10,089 bases of DNA from JAWAPU01 sp038894275 (GCA_038894275.1 JAWAPU010000020.1:1-10089); one strand, 5' to 3'; counted from the stretch's first letter, positions 1 to 5,918 are shown. A program made the numbers and translations. The notes: generated from the sequence alone by a model not told the origin.

Positions 1-210
1 AAAAGATTTTTAAAAAAGAAAGTAAAATTTTTTGGGCACGAGATTGTATTAACTTTCGTAGGATCTTTAATTATGACTTTTGGTGCATTGTTGCTTATGT
101 TAGATGTTAAACCGTTAATTTTAACTTGGCTATTGGCAACATTGTTTGTTTGGTTGGGGTTACTAGTCTTTATGTATCCGATAATTAGAAAAATCGAAGA
201 ATTAATGTAA
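1..210 (+). CDS. C-terminal part of a small membrane protein (5' end outside window)
   Basis: An open frame runs from the first base to TAA at 208-210 and gives 69 residues with no obvious start, so the gene begins upstream of the window. A basic stretch (KRFLKKK) is followed by two hydrophobic segments, about residues 15-34 and 38-59. A short Pro turn (DVKP) separates them and a charged tail (RKIEELM) follows. This looks like two transmembrane helices of an integral membrane protein. No catalytic or binding motif is visible and I do not recognise the family. It ends one base before the stop codon of the convergent MBF1 gene. Confidence 0.6.
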   Translation, partial: KRFLKKKVKFFGHEIVLTFVGSLIMTFGALLLMLDVKPLILTWLLATLFVWLGLLVFMYPIIRKIEELM

Positions 211-211
211 T

Positions 212-580
212 CTAATACCCAATCTTTTCTACTAATTTAATATTTATTAGCTTTTCAATCTTTTTAGCAATAGGTATGCTTAATCTTTTACCACTTTCAG
301 CCATTTTTAGAACAGAAAGATTGATGTTTAATTTATTTGCAAATTCTTCTTGCGTCAAACCACTTAAGATTCGTGCTTTTTTTATTTTTGAAGCATAGTC
401 TTCAACTAACACTTCTTCAGACTCGGAAGAGTTTTTTGTTTTTATTTCTTTGTGTGGTATTATTTTTTCTTCAATTTTTGTACCATATTTTTGGCAATTT
501 TGACATACTTTAAGGATTACATTATTTAATTTTATTTTACAACACGAATTATTTTCTCCACAAATTTCGCACCAAACCAT
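212..580 (-). CDS. MBF1-type transcription factor (zinc ribbon + HTH)
   Basis: The 122-residue product matches the archaeal multiprotein bridging factor 1 layout. An N-terminal zinc ribbon has C4/C7 (CEIC) and C26/C29 (CQNC). A charged linker (about residues 36-58) follows, then a Cro/C1-type helix-turn-helix at about 61-115 with the typical LSGLTQEEFA and ESGK segments. MBF1 is known in eukaryotes as a bridge between activators and TBP; in archaea it has been linked to translation and the small ribosomal subunit, so its role here is inferred. The start is the ATG at 580-578, the last ATG before the shared 37-base divergent spacer. A TATA-like TTTAAATTTT on the minus strand at 610-601 sits about 25 bases upstream, which fits a leaderless transcript. 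Confidence 0.88.
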   Translation of the reverse strand: MVWCEICGENNSCCKIKLNNVILKVCQNCQKYGTKIEEKIIPHKEIKTKNSSESEEVLVEDYASKIKKARILSGLTQEEFANKLNINLSVLKMAESGKRLSIPIAKKIEKLINIKLVEKIGY

Positions 581-589
581 TCATAAAAG

Positions 590-599
590 TTATATTTAA
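590..599 (+). promoter_or_regulatory. TATA box for the NMD3 gene
   Basis: TTATATTTAA lies about 24 bases (centre) before the ATG at 618 and is preceded by a purine-rich AAAAG (585-589) that could act as a BRE. This spacing suits a leaderless archaeal transcript. The assignment is by pattern only. Confidence 0.5.
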
Positions 600-600
600 C

Positions 601-610
601 AAAATTTAAA
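601..610 (-). promoter_or_regulatory. TATA box for the MBF1 gene
   Basis: On the minus strand TTTAAATTTT is centred about 25 bases before the MBF1 ATG at 580. It directly abuts the plus-strand TATA box, so the two divergent promoters share one 37-base spacer. It is assigned by spacing and composition only. Confidence 0.4.
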
Positions 611-617
611 CGTTTTT

Positions 618-1292
618 ATGGGTATTAAAGCAAAATTTTGTATTATTTGTGGTACAGAAAGTGATATTCTAATAGGGTCTAAGTGTTTTGATTGTTATTT
701 CAAAACCGCCGAAATTAAATTTCCTAAAAAGATAGTACTTTTTGCATGCCCTTATTGCGATTCTATTTTTTACAAAGGTTTTTGGCAAAAAAGTACAAAA
801 TCGCATGAGGAATATTTAATAGACCTAATTTTAGAAAAAACAAAATTGCCTGCAAATATAAAATTGGAAAATGTACAAATTTTGCAAGTTGGTAAAGAAG
901 GTGTGGTAGAATTTTCTTATTCAGTTGGTAATAAACGTTTTTTCTTAACAAAAAAAATAGAGCTTTACATAACCGACAAAGTATGTCCTGTAGATTCTGC
1001 AGCACGTCGTCAAAGCTATGAAGGCGTAATGCAAATACGGGGCAAAAAAGAAAATTTGCTAAAAATTCAAGAACTGCTAAAGGATTTTAAAAACGCCATT
1101 TTAAAAATTGAAAATATTAAAAATGGTTTTGACGTTTATTTTTTAAGAATAGAAAATTTAAATAGCATGGTTAATGTTCTCAAAAAGAAAAGATTTGCTT
1201 TTAAAGTTAAAAAAAGCGTAACTGCCTATAGCTGGGATAAGAGTAAAAACAGGCCAAAATATAAAATAACTATGCTTATAAATTTAGTATAA
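618..1292 (+). CDS. NMD3-family ribosome-associated protein
   Basis: The 224-residue protein resembles archaeal NMD3, the homologue of the eukaryotic 60S export adaptor. In archaea it probably acts in large-subunit maturation or as an anti-association factor. Visible marks are an N-terminal zinc site (C8/C11 and C23/C26), a second pair C44/C47, and the family signature near 123-141, where CPVDSAARR is followed by SYEGVMQIRG (usually C-x2-C then YYEAIIQLRG). The C-terminal half (about 146-224) has the NMD3-like pattern IKNGFDVYFL and a final Trp-Asp-x-Ser-Lys stretch. In the second zinc site the fourth Cys is replaced by D126. ATG 618 is chosen because it starts just before the first CxxC and lies at leaderless distance from a TATA box. 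The next gene follows after 36 bases. Confidence 0.82.
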   Translation: MGIKAKFCIICGTESDILIGSKCFDCYFKTAEIKFPKKIVLFACPYCDSIFYKGFWQKSTKSHEEYLIDLILEKTKLPANIKLENVQILQVGKEGVVEFSYSVGNKRFFLTKKIELYITDKVCPVDSAARRQSYEGVMQIRGKKENLLKIQELLKDFKNAILKIENIKNGFDVYFLRIENLNSMVNVLKKKRFAFKVKKSVTAYSWDKSKNRPKYKITMLINLV

Positions 1293-1298
1293 TTAAAT

Positions 1299-1308
1299 TT
1301 TATAAAAT
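1299..1308 (+). promoter_or_regulatory. TATA box before the metallopeptidase gene / aIF1A-Top6 run
   Basis: TTTATAAAAT, with a TATAAA core at 1301-1306, is centred about 25 bases before the ATG at 1329 in the 36-base spacer after NMD3. It may give the downstream run its own leaderless transcript, separate from read-through from 618. Confidence 0.5.
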
Positions 1309-1328
1309 TAAAAAAAATAGCATAGAAG

Positions 1329-1709
1329 ATGGTTAAATATCTGTTTGCAGAAGATATAAAACAGAAAATTAACGAACTTATCAAAACTTTAGAATTTAAT
1401 CACATTAATTCTGAGCGAGTTATCTGCTTTCGAAGTTTTGGATCGAACTCTCGTGCTATTGCTAGATGTTATGCACTTAGCAAAATATGGCAAAAAGCGC
1501 TGGGCACGCCGCCTTGCTATGTTGTTGAAGTTCTTTCAGAACGTTTTGATAAGCTTTCTGCAGAAGAACAAATTAAAGTTTTAATACACGAGTTATTGCA
1601 TATACCAAAAACTTTTGGCGGCGGATTTAGATATCACGATTTTGTTTCTCAAAAGCAAGTAGAGTATTATTATGGGATTTTAAAACAAAAATCTTATAAG
1701 CCATTTTAA
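1329..1709 (+). CDS. putative zinc metallopeptidase (HExxH, COG4900-like)
   Basis: The short 126-residue protein has a clear zincin motif HELLH (87-91) in the context IKVLIHELLHIPKTFGGG. A downstream H103 (RYHD) is a candidate third zinc ligand. I see no signal peptide or membrane segment, so it should act in the cytoplasm. The overall layout resembles the small predicted archaeal metallopeptidases of the COG4900 type, whose substrate is not known to me. It lies between NMD3 and aIF1A, with its own TATA box 5' and only 12 bases before the next gene. A link to translation or ribosome quality control is therefore guilt by association only. The family assignment is from memory and the HExxH is what is directly seen. 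Confidence 0.7.
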   Translation: MVKYLFAEDIKQKINELIKTLEFNHINSERVICFRSFGSNSRAIARCYALSKIWQKALGTPPCYVVEVLSERFDKLSAEEQIKVLIHELLHIPKTFGGGFRYHDFVSQKQVEYYYGILKQKSYKPF

Positions 1710-1721
1710 ATAATTTTTTCC

Positions 1722-2030
1722 ATGCAAACTCCAGAACAAGTAACTAGAGTGCCATTACCTAAATCCGGTGAGCTGTTTGGCATAGTTGAAACTAGACTAG
1801 GTTTTGGAAAATCACGAGTTATTTGCTCTGATGGCAAAATCAGAATTTGCAGAGTTCCAGGGCATTTACAAAGAACTTTATACGTAAGACCTGATAATGT
1901 TGTGATTGTTAAACCTTGGGAATTTCAAGGCGACCAAAAAGGCGATATAATTTATGTTTATACTGAAAATCAAACTGCTTGGCTCAAAAAGAATAATTAT
2001 TTAAAAGATTTAATTAAAGAAGAATTTTAA
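1722..2030 (+). CDS. translation initiation factor aIF1A
   Basis: The 102-residue protein is an S1/OB-fold factor homologous to bacterial IF1 and eukaryotic eIF1A, which occupies the A site of the small ribosomal subunit during initiation. Family marks are ELFGIVETRLGFGKSRVICSDGK (about 17-39), RICRVPGHLQRTLYVRPDNVV (41-61) and the characteristic KPWEFQ-x3-KGDIIYVY (64-80). The length is typical of archaeal aIF1A, with a short basic/acidic tail instead of the long eukaryotic extension. It starts 12 bases after the metallopeptidase gene and ends 2 bases before the KH gene, so it is surely co-transcribed with that gene. No clear Shine-Dalgarno is seen. In many archaea a RIO kinase gene follows directly; here it does not. 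Confidence 0.95.
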   Translation: MQTPEQVTRVPLPKSGELFGIVETRLGFGKSRVICSDGKIRICRVPGHLQRTLYVRPDNVVIVKPWEFQGDQKGDIIYVYTENQTAWLKKNNYLKDLIKEEF

Positions 2031-2032
2031 CT

Positions 2033-2533
2033 ATGGCTTTTGAAGAACATATCCAAATACCAAAAGCTAGATTGGCAGTTTTGATAGGAAAAAAAGGCAC
2101 AATTAAAAAAGAAATAGAACAGCGCAGCAATGTTAAGCTTAAAATAATTTCTGACGGAACCGTTCAAATTTTTTCAGATGACGCGTATTCTGCAAATTTG
2201 GCGAAAAATGTTGTTTTTGCGATTGGAAGAGGATTTAATCCGGAGATTGCTTGCGAATTATTAAAGGAAAATTTTGATTTAAATTGTATAAATTTAGAAA
2301 ATTACTTTAAAAGAAAAAGTTTTAGGCGCATAAAAGGAGTAATAATAGGAGAAAAAGGAAAAACTAGGAGATTTCTAGAAGAACATACAAAAACACGTAT
2401 TTCAATTTATGGTAAGACTATTTGTATAATAGGGCCTGCAGAAGGTGTTGCTTTGGCAACAAGAGCAATAGAAATGTTTTTAACAGGTGCAAGCCATTCA
2501 TCTGTATATAAATTCCTGGGGCGTTATGGCTAA
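2033..2533 (+). CDS. two-KH-domain RNA-binding protein (Pno1/Dim2-like)
   Basis: The 166-residue protein has two KH modules. The first has the GxxG loop GKKG (19-22) in IPKARLAVLIGKKGTIKKEIE; the second has GEKG (106-109) in RRIKGVIIGEKGKTRRFLEE. The ending, GPAEGVALATRAIEMFLTG followed by SSVYKFL, is typical of archaeal homologues of Pno1/Dim2. In eukaryotes Pno1/Dim2 binds the 3' end of the small-subunit rRNA precursor and works with Nob1 and RIO kinases; a like role in 16S rRNA end maturation is expected here. The last 8 bases overlap the first codons of Top6B (ATGGCTAA), which implies translational coupling. Confidence 0.92.
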   Translation: MAFEEHIQIPKARLAVLIGKKGTIKKEIEQRSNVKLKIISDGTVQIFSDDAYSANLAKNVVFAIGRGFNPEIACELLKENFDLNCINLENYFKRKSFRRIKGVIIGEKGKTRRFLEEHTKTRISIYGKTICIIGPAEGVALATRAIEMFLTGASHSSVYKFLGRYG

Positions 2534-4145
2534 CGAAGAACTAAAAGCAATTTCGGTAGCAGAATTCTTCGAAAAAAATAGGCACCTTCTTGGTTTTGAT
2601 AACCCTGTAAAAGCTTTGCTTACGTCGGTTAAAGAATTTGTAGATAACAGTTTAGATGCATGTGAAAAAGGAAGAATATTACCTGAAATATTTGTACAAA
2701 TTAAAAAAGTAGGCGAAACCCGTTTTAAAATAATAATAGAGGATAATGGAGTAGGAATACCAAAACAGCATTTAGCAGGTGCTTTTGGCAAATTACTTTA
2801 TGGTTCTAAGTTTAGAGTTTTTGGCGGAGTGCAATCACGTGGTCAGCAAGGTATAGGCGCATCTGCAGCAATTCTTTATGGCCAACTAACTACAGGCAAA
2901 CCTGCTAGAATAATATCTAAAACAAAAACTGATGCACAAGCACACGTTTTAGAATTAAGAATAGATGTTAAAACTAACAATCCAGATGTTATCTCAGAAA
3001 CTACTATCGACTGGGAAAAAAAGCATGGAACGCGAGTAGAAGTAGAGCTAGAAGCAAAATATGCGGAAAAAAAAGCATCTGTCATAGAATATATAAAAGA
3101 GACTGCAATTGTAAATCCTCACGCCACTATTATTTATGTAGATCCAGATGGGCAAAAATTTGAATTCAAAAGAGTTACAGAAGAACTTCCTAAAGAACCA
3201 CAAGAAATAAAACCACATCCTCACGGAGTAGAATTAGGTTTGCTTTTAAGAATGTTAAAAGAGTCTTCTGCCAGAACACTAAAATCATTTTTAACAAGCG
3301 AATTCGATAAAGTTGGCAGTGGAACTGCAGATGAAATATTAAAAACTGCTAATTTGGATCCGAAGATAGGCCCAAAATTTTTATCCGTAGAACAAGCAGA
3401 TCGCTTAATTAAAGCAATGCACGGAGTAAAAGTAATGAGTCCAACAACTACTTGTTTAGTACCTATCGGCGCAGATCTTTTGAAAAAAAGTTTAGAATCA
3501 GAGTATAATGCTGAATTTACTTATGCGGTAACTAGAACCCCTTCTGTTTATAGAGGAAATCCATTTTTAATAGAAACAGCAATAATGCTTTCTCCTGACC
3601 TACCAGCAGATCAACCTGTAAAACTATTTAGATTTGCGAATAGAGTTCCATTGCTTTACCAACAAGGAGCTTGTGCTCTAACCGAAGCTGTATGTTCTGT
3701 TGATTGGAAAAATTATGGTTTGCAACAGTCTGGTAAAAATTTACCAATTGGACCTGCAATAATTTTAATTCATATTGCCTCAGTATGGGCGCCGTTTACA
3801 TCGGAATCTAAAGAAGCTATTGCACACTATCCCGAAATAATTAAAGAAGCCAAATTAGCATTGCAGGAAATTGGAAGAGCTCTACAACTTTATCTCAGTA
3901 AAAAGAGAAAAGCAGAATTAGCCAAGTTAAGGACTAACATTTATAAAAATTATGCAGAAGAATTAGGAAGTTCGTTGGCAATATTAACTGATAAACCAAA
4001 AGAGCAAATAATTAAAAAAGTAATTGCGATAGCTGAAGAAATGTCTTCTATTGCTGCTGAAGAAGAAAAAGAAGAGGAGGAAGAAAAACCAAAAGAAATC
4101 AAAAGAAAAATAGGCGCGTTTAGAACGGAGGAAGAAAATGAGTAA
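2526..4145 (+). CDS. top6B: DNA topoisomerase VI subunit B
   Basis: The 539-residue product is the GHKL ATPase subunit of type IIB topoisomerase VI, which captures and passes a second DNA duplex when ATP binds. The N-box KEFVDNSLDACE carries E37 and N41. DNGVGIP (73-79) is the second nucleotide motif, and SRGQQGIGASAA (104-115) forms the ATP lid. An H2TH-like region follows at about 235-305, then the transducer domain, whose switch lysine is K395 in DWKNYGL. FTSESKEAI (424-432) is also a Top6B hallmark. The tail (511-525) is very rich in Glu. I chose ATG 2526 (MANEELKAIS) over an in-frame ATG at 2487, because homologues start near this point and the 8-base overlap matches the next junction. 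It overlaps Top6A by 8 bases. Confidence 0.97.
   Translation: MANEELKAISVAEFFEKNRHLLGFDNPVKALLTSVKEFVDNSLDACEKGRILPEIFVQIKKVGETRFKIIIEDNGVGIPKQHLAGAFGKLLYGSKFRVFGGVQSRGQQGIGASAAILYGQLTTGKPARIISKTKTDAQAHVLELRIDVKTNNPDVISETTIDWEKKHGTRVEVELEAKYAEKKASVIEYIKETAIVNPHATIIYVDPDGQKFEFKRVTEELPKEPQEIKPHPHGVELGLLLRMLKESSARTLKSFLTSEFDKVGSGTADEILKTANLDPKIGPKFLSVEQADRLIKAMHGVKVMSPTTTCLVPIGADLLKKSLESEYNAEFTYAVTRTPSVYRGNPFLIETAIMLSPDLPADQPVKLFRFANRVPLLYQQGACALTEAVCSVDWKNYGLQQSGKNLPIGPAIILIHIASVWAPFTSESKEAIAHYPEIIKEAKLALQEIGRALQLYLSKKRKAELAKLRTNIYKNYAEELGSSLAILTDKPKEQIIKKVIAIAEEMSSIAAEEEKEEEEEKPKEIKRKIGAFRTEEENE
4127..4131 (+). promoter_or_regulatory. Shine-Dalgarno of Top6A
   Basis: GGAGG lies within the last codons of Top6B, 6 bases before the Top6A ATG at 4138. 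It is the clearest ribosome binding site in the window. Genes at transcript starts appear leaderless, whereas this internal gene uses a Shine-Dalgarno, which together with the 8-base overlap fixes the start. Confidence 0.8.
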
Positions 4146-5244
4146 AGAATCGAACAAAAAAGATAAAGACATATTAGAGAAATTTAAAAAAATAGCTGAA
4201 GATGTTTTAATAACTCTAGAATCAAAACAAAATCCAAAAATAAAAATTCCTTTGCGAACTTTGGCCAACGTTTACTTTGATGAAAAAGAAAGAATGATTA
4301 AATTAGGCGATAAAAAGCAAACGAGAGCTTTTTTTAACATAGGGCAAGCAAAAAAATTTATGCAAACTTTTTTAATTGCAGCCGCAATTAAAGAACTAAT
4401 CGAATCTGGAAAAACCACTTCTATCAGAGATTTATTTTATAGGACAAAACACACTATTGCAGGTACGTCCGAAAATACTTTTGATGAACAAGCAGAAAGC
4501 GACCCAATCATAGAAGATGTAGAAGTTGGTTTTGATGCTTTGCGGGAAGAACTACATCTTTTTGCTTCAACAAGAGGTGCTATGGTAGGAAATCTCACTA
4601 TTGTTGATTCTGGCGATACTATTGATTTGAGAAAAATGGGTTCTGGAGGTTGGGCAGTGCCATCTATTGTCGAACCCGAAGTTATCCAATTTAAAGATTG
4701 CGATGCAGAATTCATACTTTTCATAGAAAAAGACGCTGTTTGGAGAAGATTCAATGAGGATAAGTTTTGGAAAAAACATAAATGCGTGATTGTGCATGGA
4801 CAAGGAGTGCCGCCAAGAGGAGTAAGACGCTTAATGAGAAGAATGCACGACGAACTCAAACTTCCTGTTTATGTTTTGGTCGATGCAGACCCTTATGGAT
4901 TTTATATTTATTCGGTTATAAAACAAGGGTCTATAAATTTAGCTTACGAGTCGATGAGGATGGCAATTCCTAATGCCAGATTTATTGGGCTAAGTATTTT
5001 CGATTACGAAAAATACAAATTGCCAAAAGACGTTATTTTAAAGTTGGAAGATGTAGATAAAAAAAGAATTGCCGAAATTTTAAAATATCCATGGTTCCAA
5101 AAGAAAGAGTGGCAAGCAGAACTTAAAAAAATGCTAGAATTGGGGTTTAAACTAGAACTTGAAGCTTTATCTGCAAAACACATTTCTTTTATAACCGAGA
5201 AGTATTTGCCAGAAAAATTAGCTAAAAAAGAGTGGCTCGACTAA
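4138..5244 (+). CDS. top6A: DNA topoisomerase VI subunit A (Spo11 homologue)
   Basis: The 368-residue catalytic subunit makes the DNA double-strand break by a tyrosyl-DNA link and is the ancestor-type relative of meiotic Spo11. The winged-helix (5Y-CAP) domain contains TSIRDLFYRTKH with the catalytic Y101, followed by ENTFDEQAESDPIIEDVEV (112-130), a Top6A signature. The Toprim domain supplies E197 (FIEKDA) and the DADPYG motif with D249 and D251, which bind Mg2+. All key residues are present and the length is normal, so it should pair with the upstream Top6B as a working A2B2 enzyme. It starts in an 8-base overlap (ATGAGTAA) behind a GGAGG site. Its stop overlaps by 4 bases, tail to tail, the stop of the minus-strand GNAT gene. 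Confidence 0.97.
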   Translation: MSKESNKKDKDILEKFKKIAEDVLITLESKQNPKIKIPLRTLANVYFDEKERMIKLGDKKQTRAFFNIGQAKKFMQTFLIAAAIKELIESGKTTSIRDLFYRTKHTIAGTSENTFDEQAESDPIIEDVEVGFDALREELHLFASTRGAMVGNLTIVDSGDTIDLRKMGSGGWAVPSIVEPEVIQFKDCDAEFILFIEKDAVWRRFNEDKFWKKHKCVIVHGQGVPPRGVRRLMRRMHDELKLPVYVLVDADPYGFYIYSVIKQGSINLAYESMRMAIPNARFIGLSIFDYEKYKLPKDVILKLEDVDKKRIAEILKYPWFQKKEWQAELKKMLELGFKLELEALSAKHISFITEKYLPEKLAKKEWLD

Positions 5245-5498
5245 AGTTTCTTCTCCATAACTGTAAACTTAGACTTTTGTTTTATAATTTTGTAACTTGC
5301 TTTTGTATAAAAGCCTATAACATTGGTTGCGGCGCCTAGACTGATTTTTTCCCCTCCACTGTTTTTAACTCGCTTTTCAAAAGCTTTGAGCAGTTTTTTA
5401 CCAATACCTTTTTTCCAATATTTCGCTTCAACAGCTATTCCTTTCAAAACAACCTCGCGCCTTGGTCGTTCGGACCCCCAGCACAAGCCAATTAGTCT

Positions 5499-5518
5499 TT
5501 GCTTGTCATAACAAGCAA
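5499..5518. repeat. perfect 8-bp inverted repeat (hairpin) inside the GNAT gene
   Basis: TTGCTTGT (5499-5506) and ACAAGCAA (5511-5518) are perfect complements with a 4-base loop. On the minus-strand transcript the stem begins 27 bases after the slippery heptamer. It lies within the coding frame for ACYDKQRL. Confidence 0.6.
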
Positions 5519-5545
5519 CAAAAAGGTCAGATTTTGAGTATATGC

Positions 5546-5552
5546 CTTTTTT
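5546..5552 (-). other. A_AAA_AAG slippery heptamer at the GNAT frame junction
   Basis: In the frame of ATG 5641 the codons read ATA AAA AAG GCA. This places the classic -1 slippery heptamer A AAA AAG (as in bacterial dnaX) exactly in phase at 5552-5546. A -1 slip gives AAA AAA GGC ATA TAC and enters the frame that encodes the rest of the GNAT domain. A lost base in the run of six A would look the same. Confidence 0.5.
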
Positions 5553-5653
5553 ATAGAAGCTAGTGTATGGCCCGTAACATATTTCTTGTCAAGCTCATAC
5601 GCTCGTTTCAAATCTTTCTGTAGAAGGTTTGTTATTTTCATATTAGTTAAGAG

Positions 5654-5728
5654 TGCCCCCGACGGGATTTGAACCCGTGCCGACGGCTCGAAAGGCCGTC
5701 ATCCTTGACCGGGCTAGACGACGGGGGC
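5654..5728 (-). tRNA. tRNA-Glu (UUC)
   Basis: The 75-base minus-strand cloverleaf has acceptor GCCCCCG/CGGGGGC with discriminator A (5654). The D arm has G10-U25 and U13-G22 wobbles and a GG in the loop. The anticodon stem ACGGC/GCCGT encloses the loop CTTTCGA, giving anticodon TTC. A 4-base variable region is followed by the T arm ACGGG-TTCGAAT-CCCGT. There is no intron and CCA is not encoded, as usual in archaea. It follows tRNA-Ile with a single-base spacer (5729), so both are cut from one precursor. Confidence 0.97.
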
Positions 5729-5729
5729 A

Positions 5730-5833
5730 TGGGCCGGAGCGGATTTGAACCGCTGACCTGCCGCTTGCCTAGTACTCCTCTAACGAAGAGCGTCATATAA
5801 GACGGCTGCTCTACCAGGCTAAGCTACCGGCCC
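5730..5833 (-). tRNA. tRNA-Ile (apparent UAU anticodon) with a 30-base intron
   Basis: The 104-base minus-strand gene has acceptor GGGCCGG/CCGGCCC with A73, D arm GCTT/GAGC, anticodon stem GCCGT/GCGGC (one G-U pair at its base), variable AGGTC, and T arm AGCGG-TTCAAAT-CCGCT. The loop is split. Removing 5795-5766 leaves a 74-base tRNA with loop C-TTATA-A reading anticodon TAT (5799-5797). The intron lies at the canonical 37/38 site, and loop bases 32-35 (CTTA) pair with intron bases TAGG, leaving two 3-base bulges as in a BHB. The body resembles archaeal tRNA-Ile. Other splice choices would give UAC (Val) or UGC (Ala) but have no such helix. Confidence 0.85.
5766..5795 (-). other. tRNA-Ile intron with BHB-type splice site
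   Basis: The 30-base intron starts TGACGCTCTT and ends TACTAGGCA. The central 4-bp helix is C32-G, U33-G, U34-A, A35-U. The bulges are U36-A37-U(i1) and C-A-A38. The intron also folds CTCT/AGAG around a 5-base loop. The outer intron helix is imperfect, so this is a relaxed BHB. It would be cut by the tRNA splicing endonuclease. Confidence 0.75.
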
Positions 5834-5853
5834 AAAAAAAAGTAAAATTTAGC

Positions 5854-5862
5854 TTTAAAAAT
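5854..5862 (-). promoter_or_regulatory. TATA box of the tRNA-Ile/tRNA-Glu (and GNAT) transcript
   Basis: On the minus strand TTTTTAAAG lies 21-29 bases before the tRNA-Ile 5' end at 5833. No other promoter space exists before tRNA-Glu (1-base spacer) or before the GNAT start (12 bases). Confidence 0.45.
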
Positions 5863-5918
5863 CTTATTTATTTTTTAATTATTTTTGCTTTACTAAAATT
5901 ATTGCAAATTCAAAAGAC

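Larger units (their letters stand above)
5241..5641 (-). pseudogene. GNAT acetyltransferase gene split by a -1 frame change
   Basis: Two overlapping minus-strand frames together make one GNAT N-acetyltransferase. The first starts at ATG 5641 (MKITNLLQKDLKRAYELDKK) and stops at TAA 5494-5492 after 49 codons. The second, shifted by -1, is open from 5588 and carries SDLFVACYDKQRLIGLCWG, then LKGIAVEAKYWKKGIGKKLL (acetyl-CoA-binding motif A with KKGIG) and the tail GFYTKASYKI, ending at TAG 5243-5241. The frames join well at A_AAA_AAG (5552-5546), giving a protein of about 133 residues (...TLASIKKGIYSKSDLF...), a normal short GNAT length. No ATG or GTG start exists in the second frame before TTG 5486, which would remove the first strands of the fold. 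It is either a disrupted gene, a missing A in a 6-A run, or a real frameshifted gene. The substrate is unknown. It begins 12 bases after tRNA-Glu. Confidence 0.75.

Noticed and set aside
763..1005. Minus-strand 80-residue open frame
   Set aside because: It lies wholly inside the NMD3 gene, has Lys/Leu-rich low-complexity content and no motif; it is a shadow frame.
2487..2525. Upstream in-frame ATG for Top6B adding 13 residues
   Set aside because: The extra residues (MQAIHLYINSWGV) are the out-of-frame reading of the KH gene. The ATG at 2526 gives the family-like start and an 8-base overlap like that of Top6A.
4437..4859. Minus-strand 140-residue frame opposite Top6A
   Set aside because: Composition is Ser/Pro-rich without domain signs, and it sits fully opposite a strongly conserved gene.
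5244..5300. Oligo-T terminator after Top6A
   Set aside because: T-rich stretches exist near 5274-5292, but such runs are everywhere in this AT-rich DNA and lie in the convergent GNAT coding sequence, so no specific call is justified.
5241..5486. GNAT gene as a complete 81-residue protein from TTG 5486
   Set aside because: This would lack the first strand and helices of the fold, while the missing part is plainly encoded upstream in another frame beginning with ATG 5641.
5730..5833. Reading the intron tRNA as tRNA-Val(UAC) or tRNA-Ala(UGC)
   Set aside because: Those need splice sites within the anticodon, and no 4-bp central helix with 3-base bulges forms there; the 37/38 site fits well.
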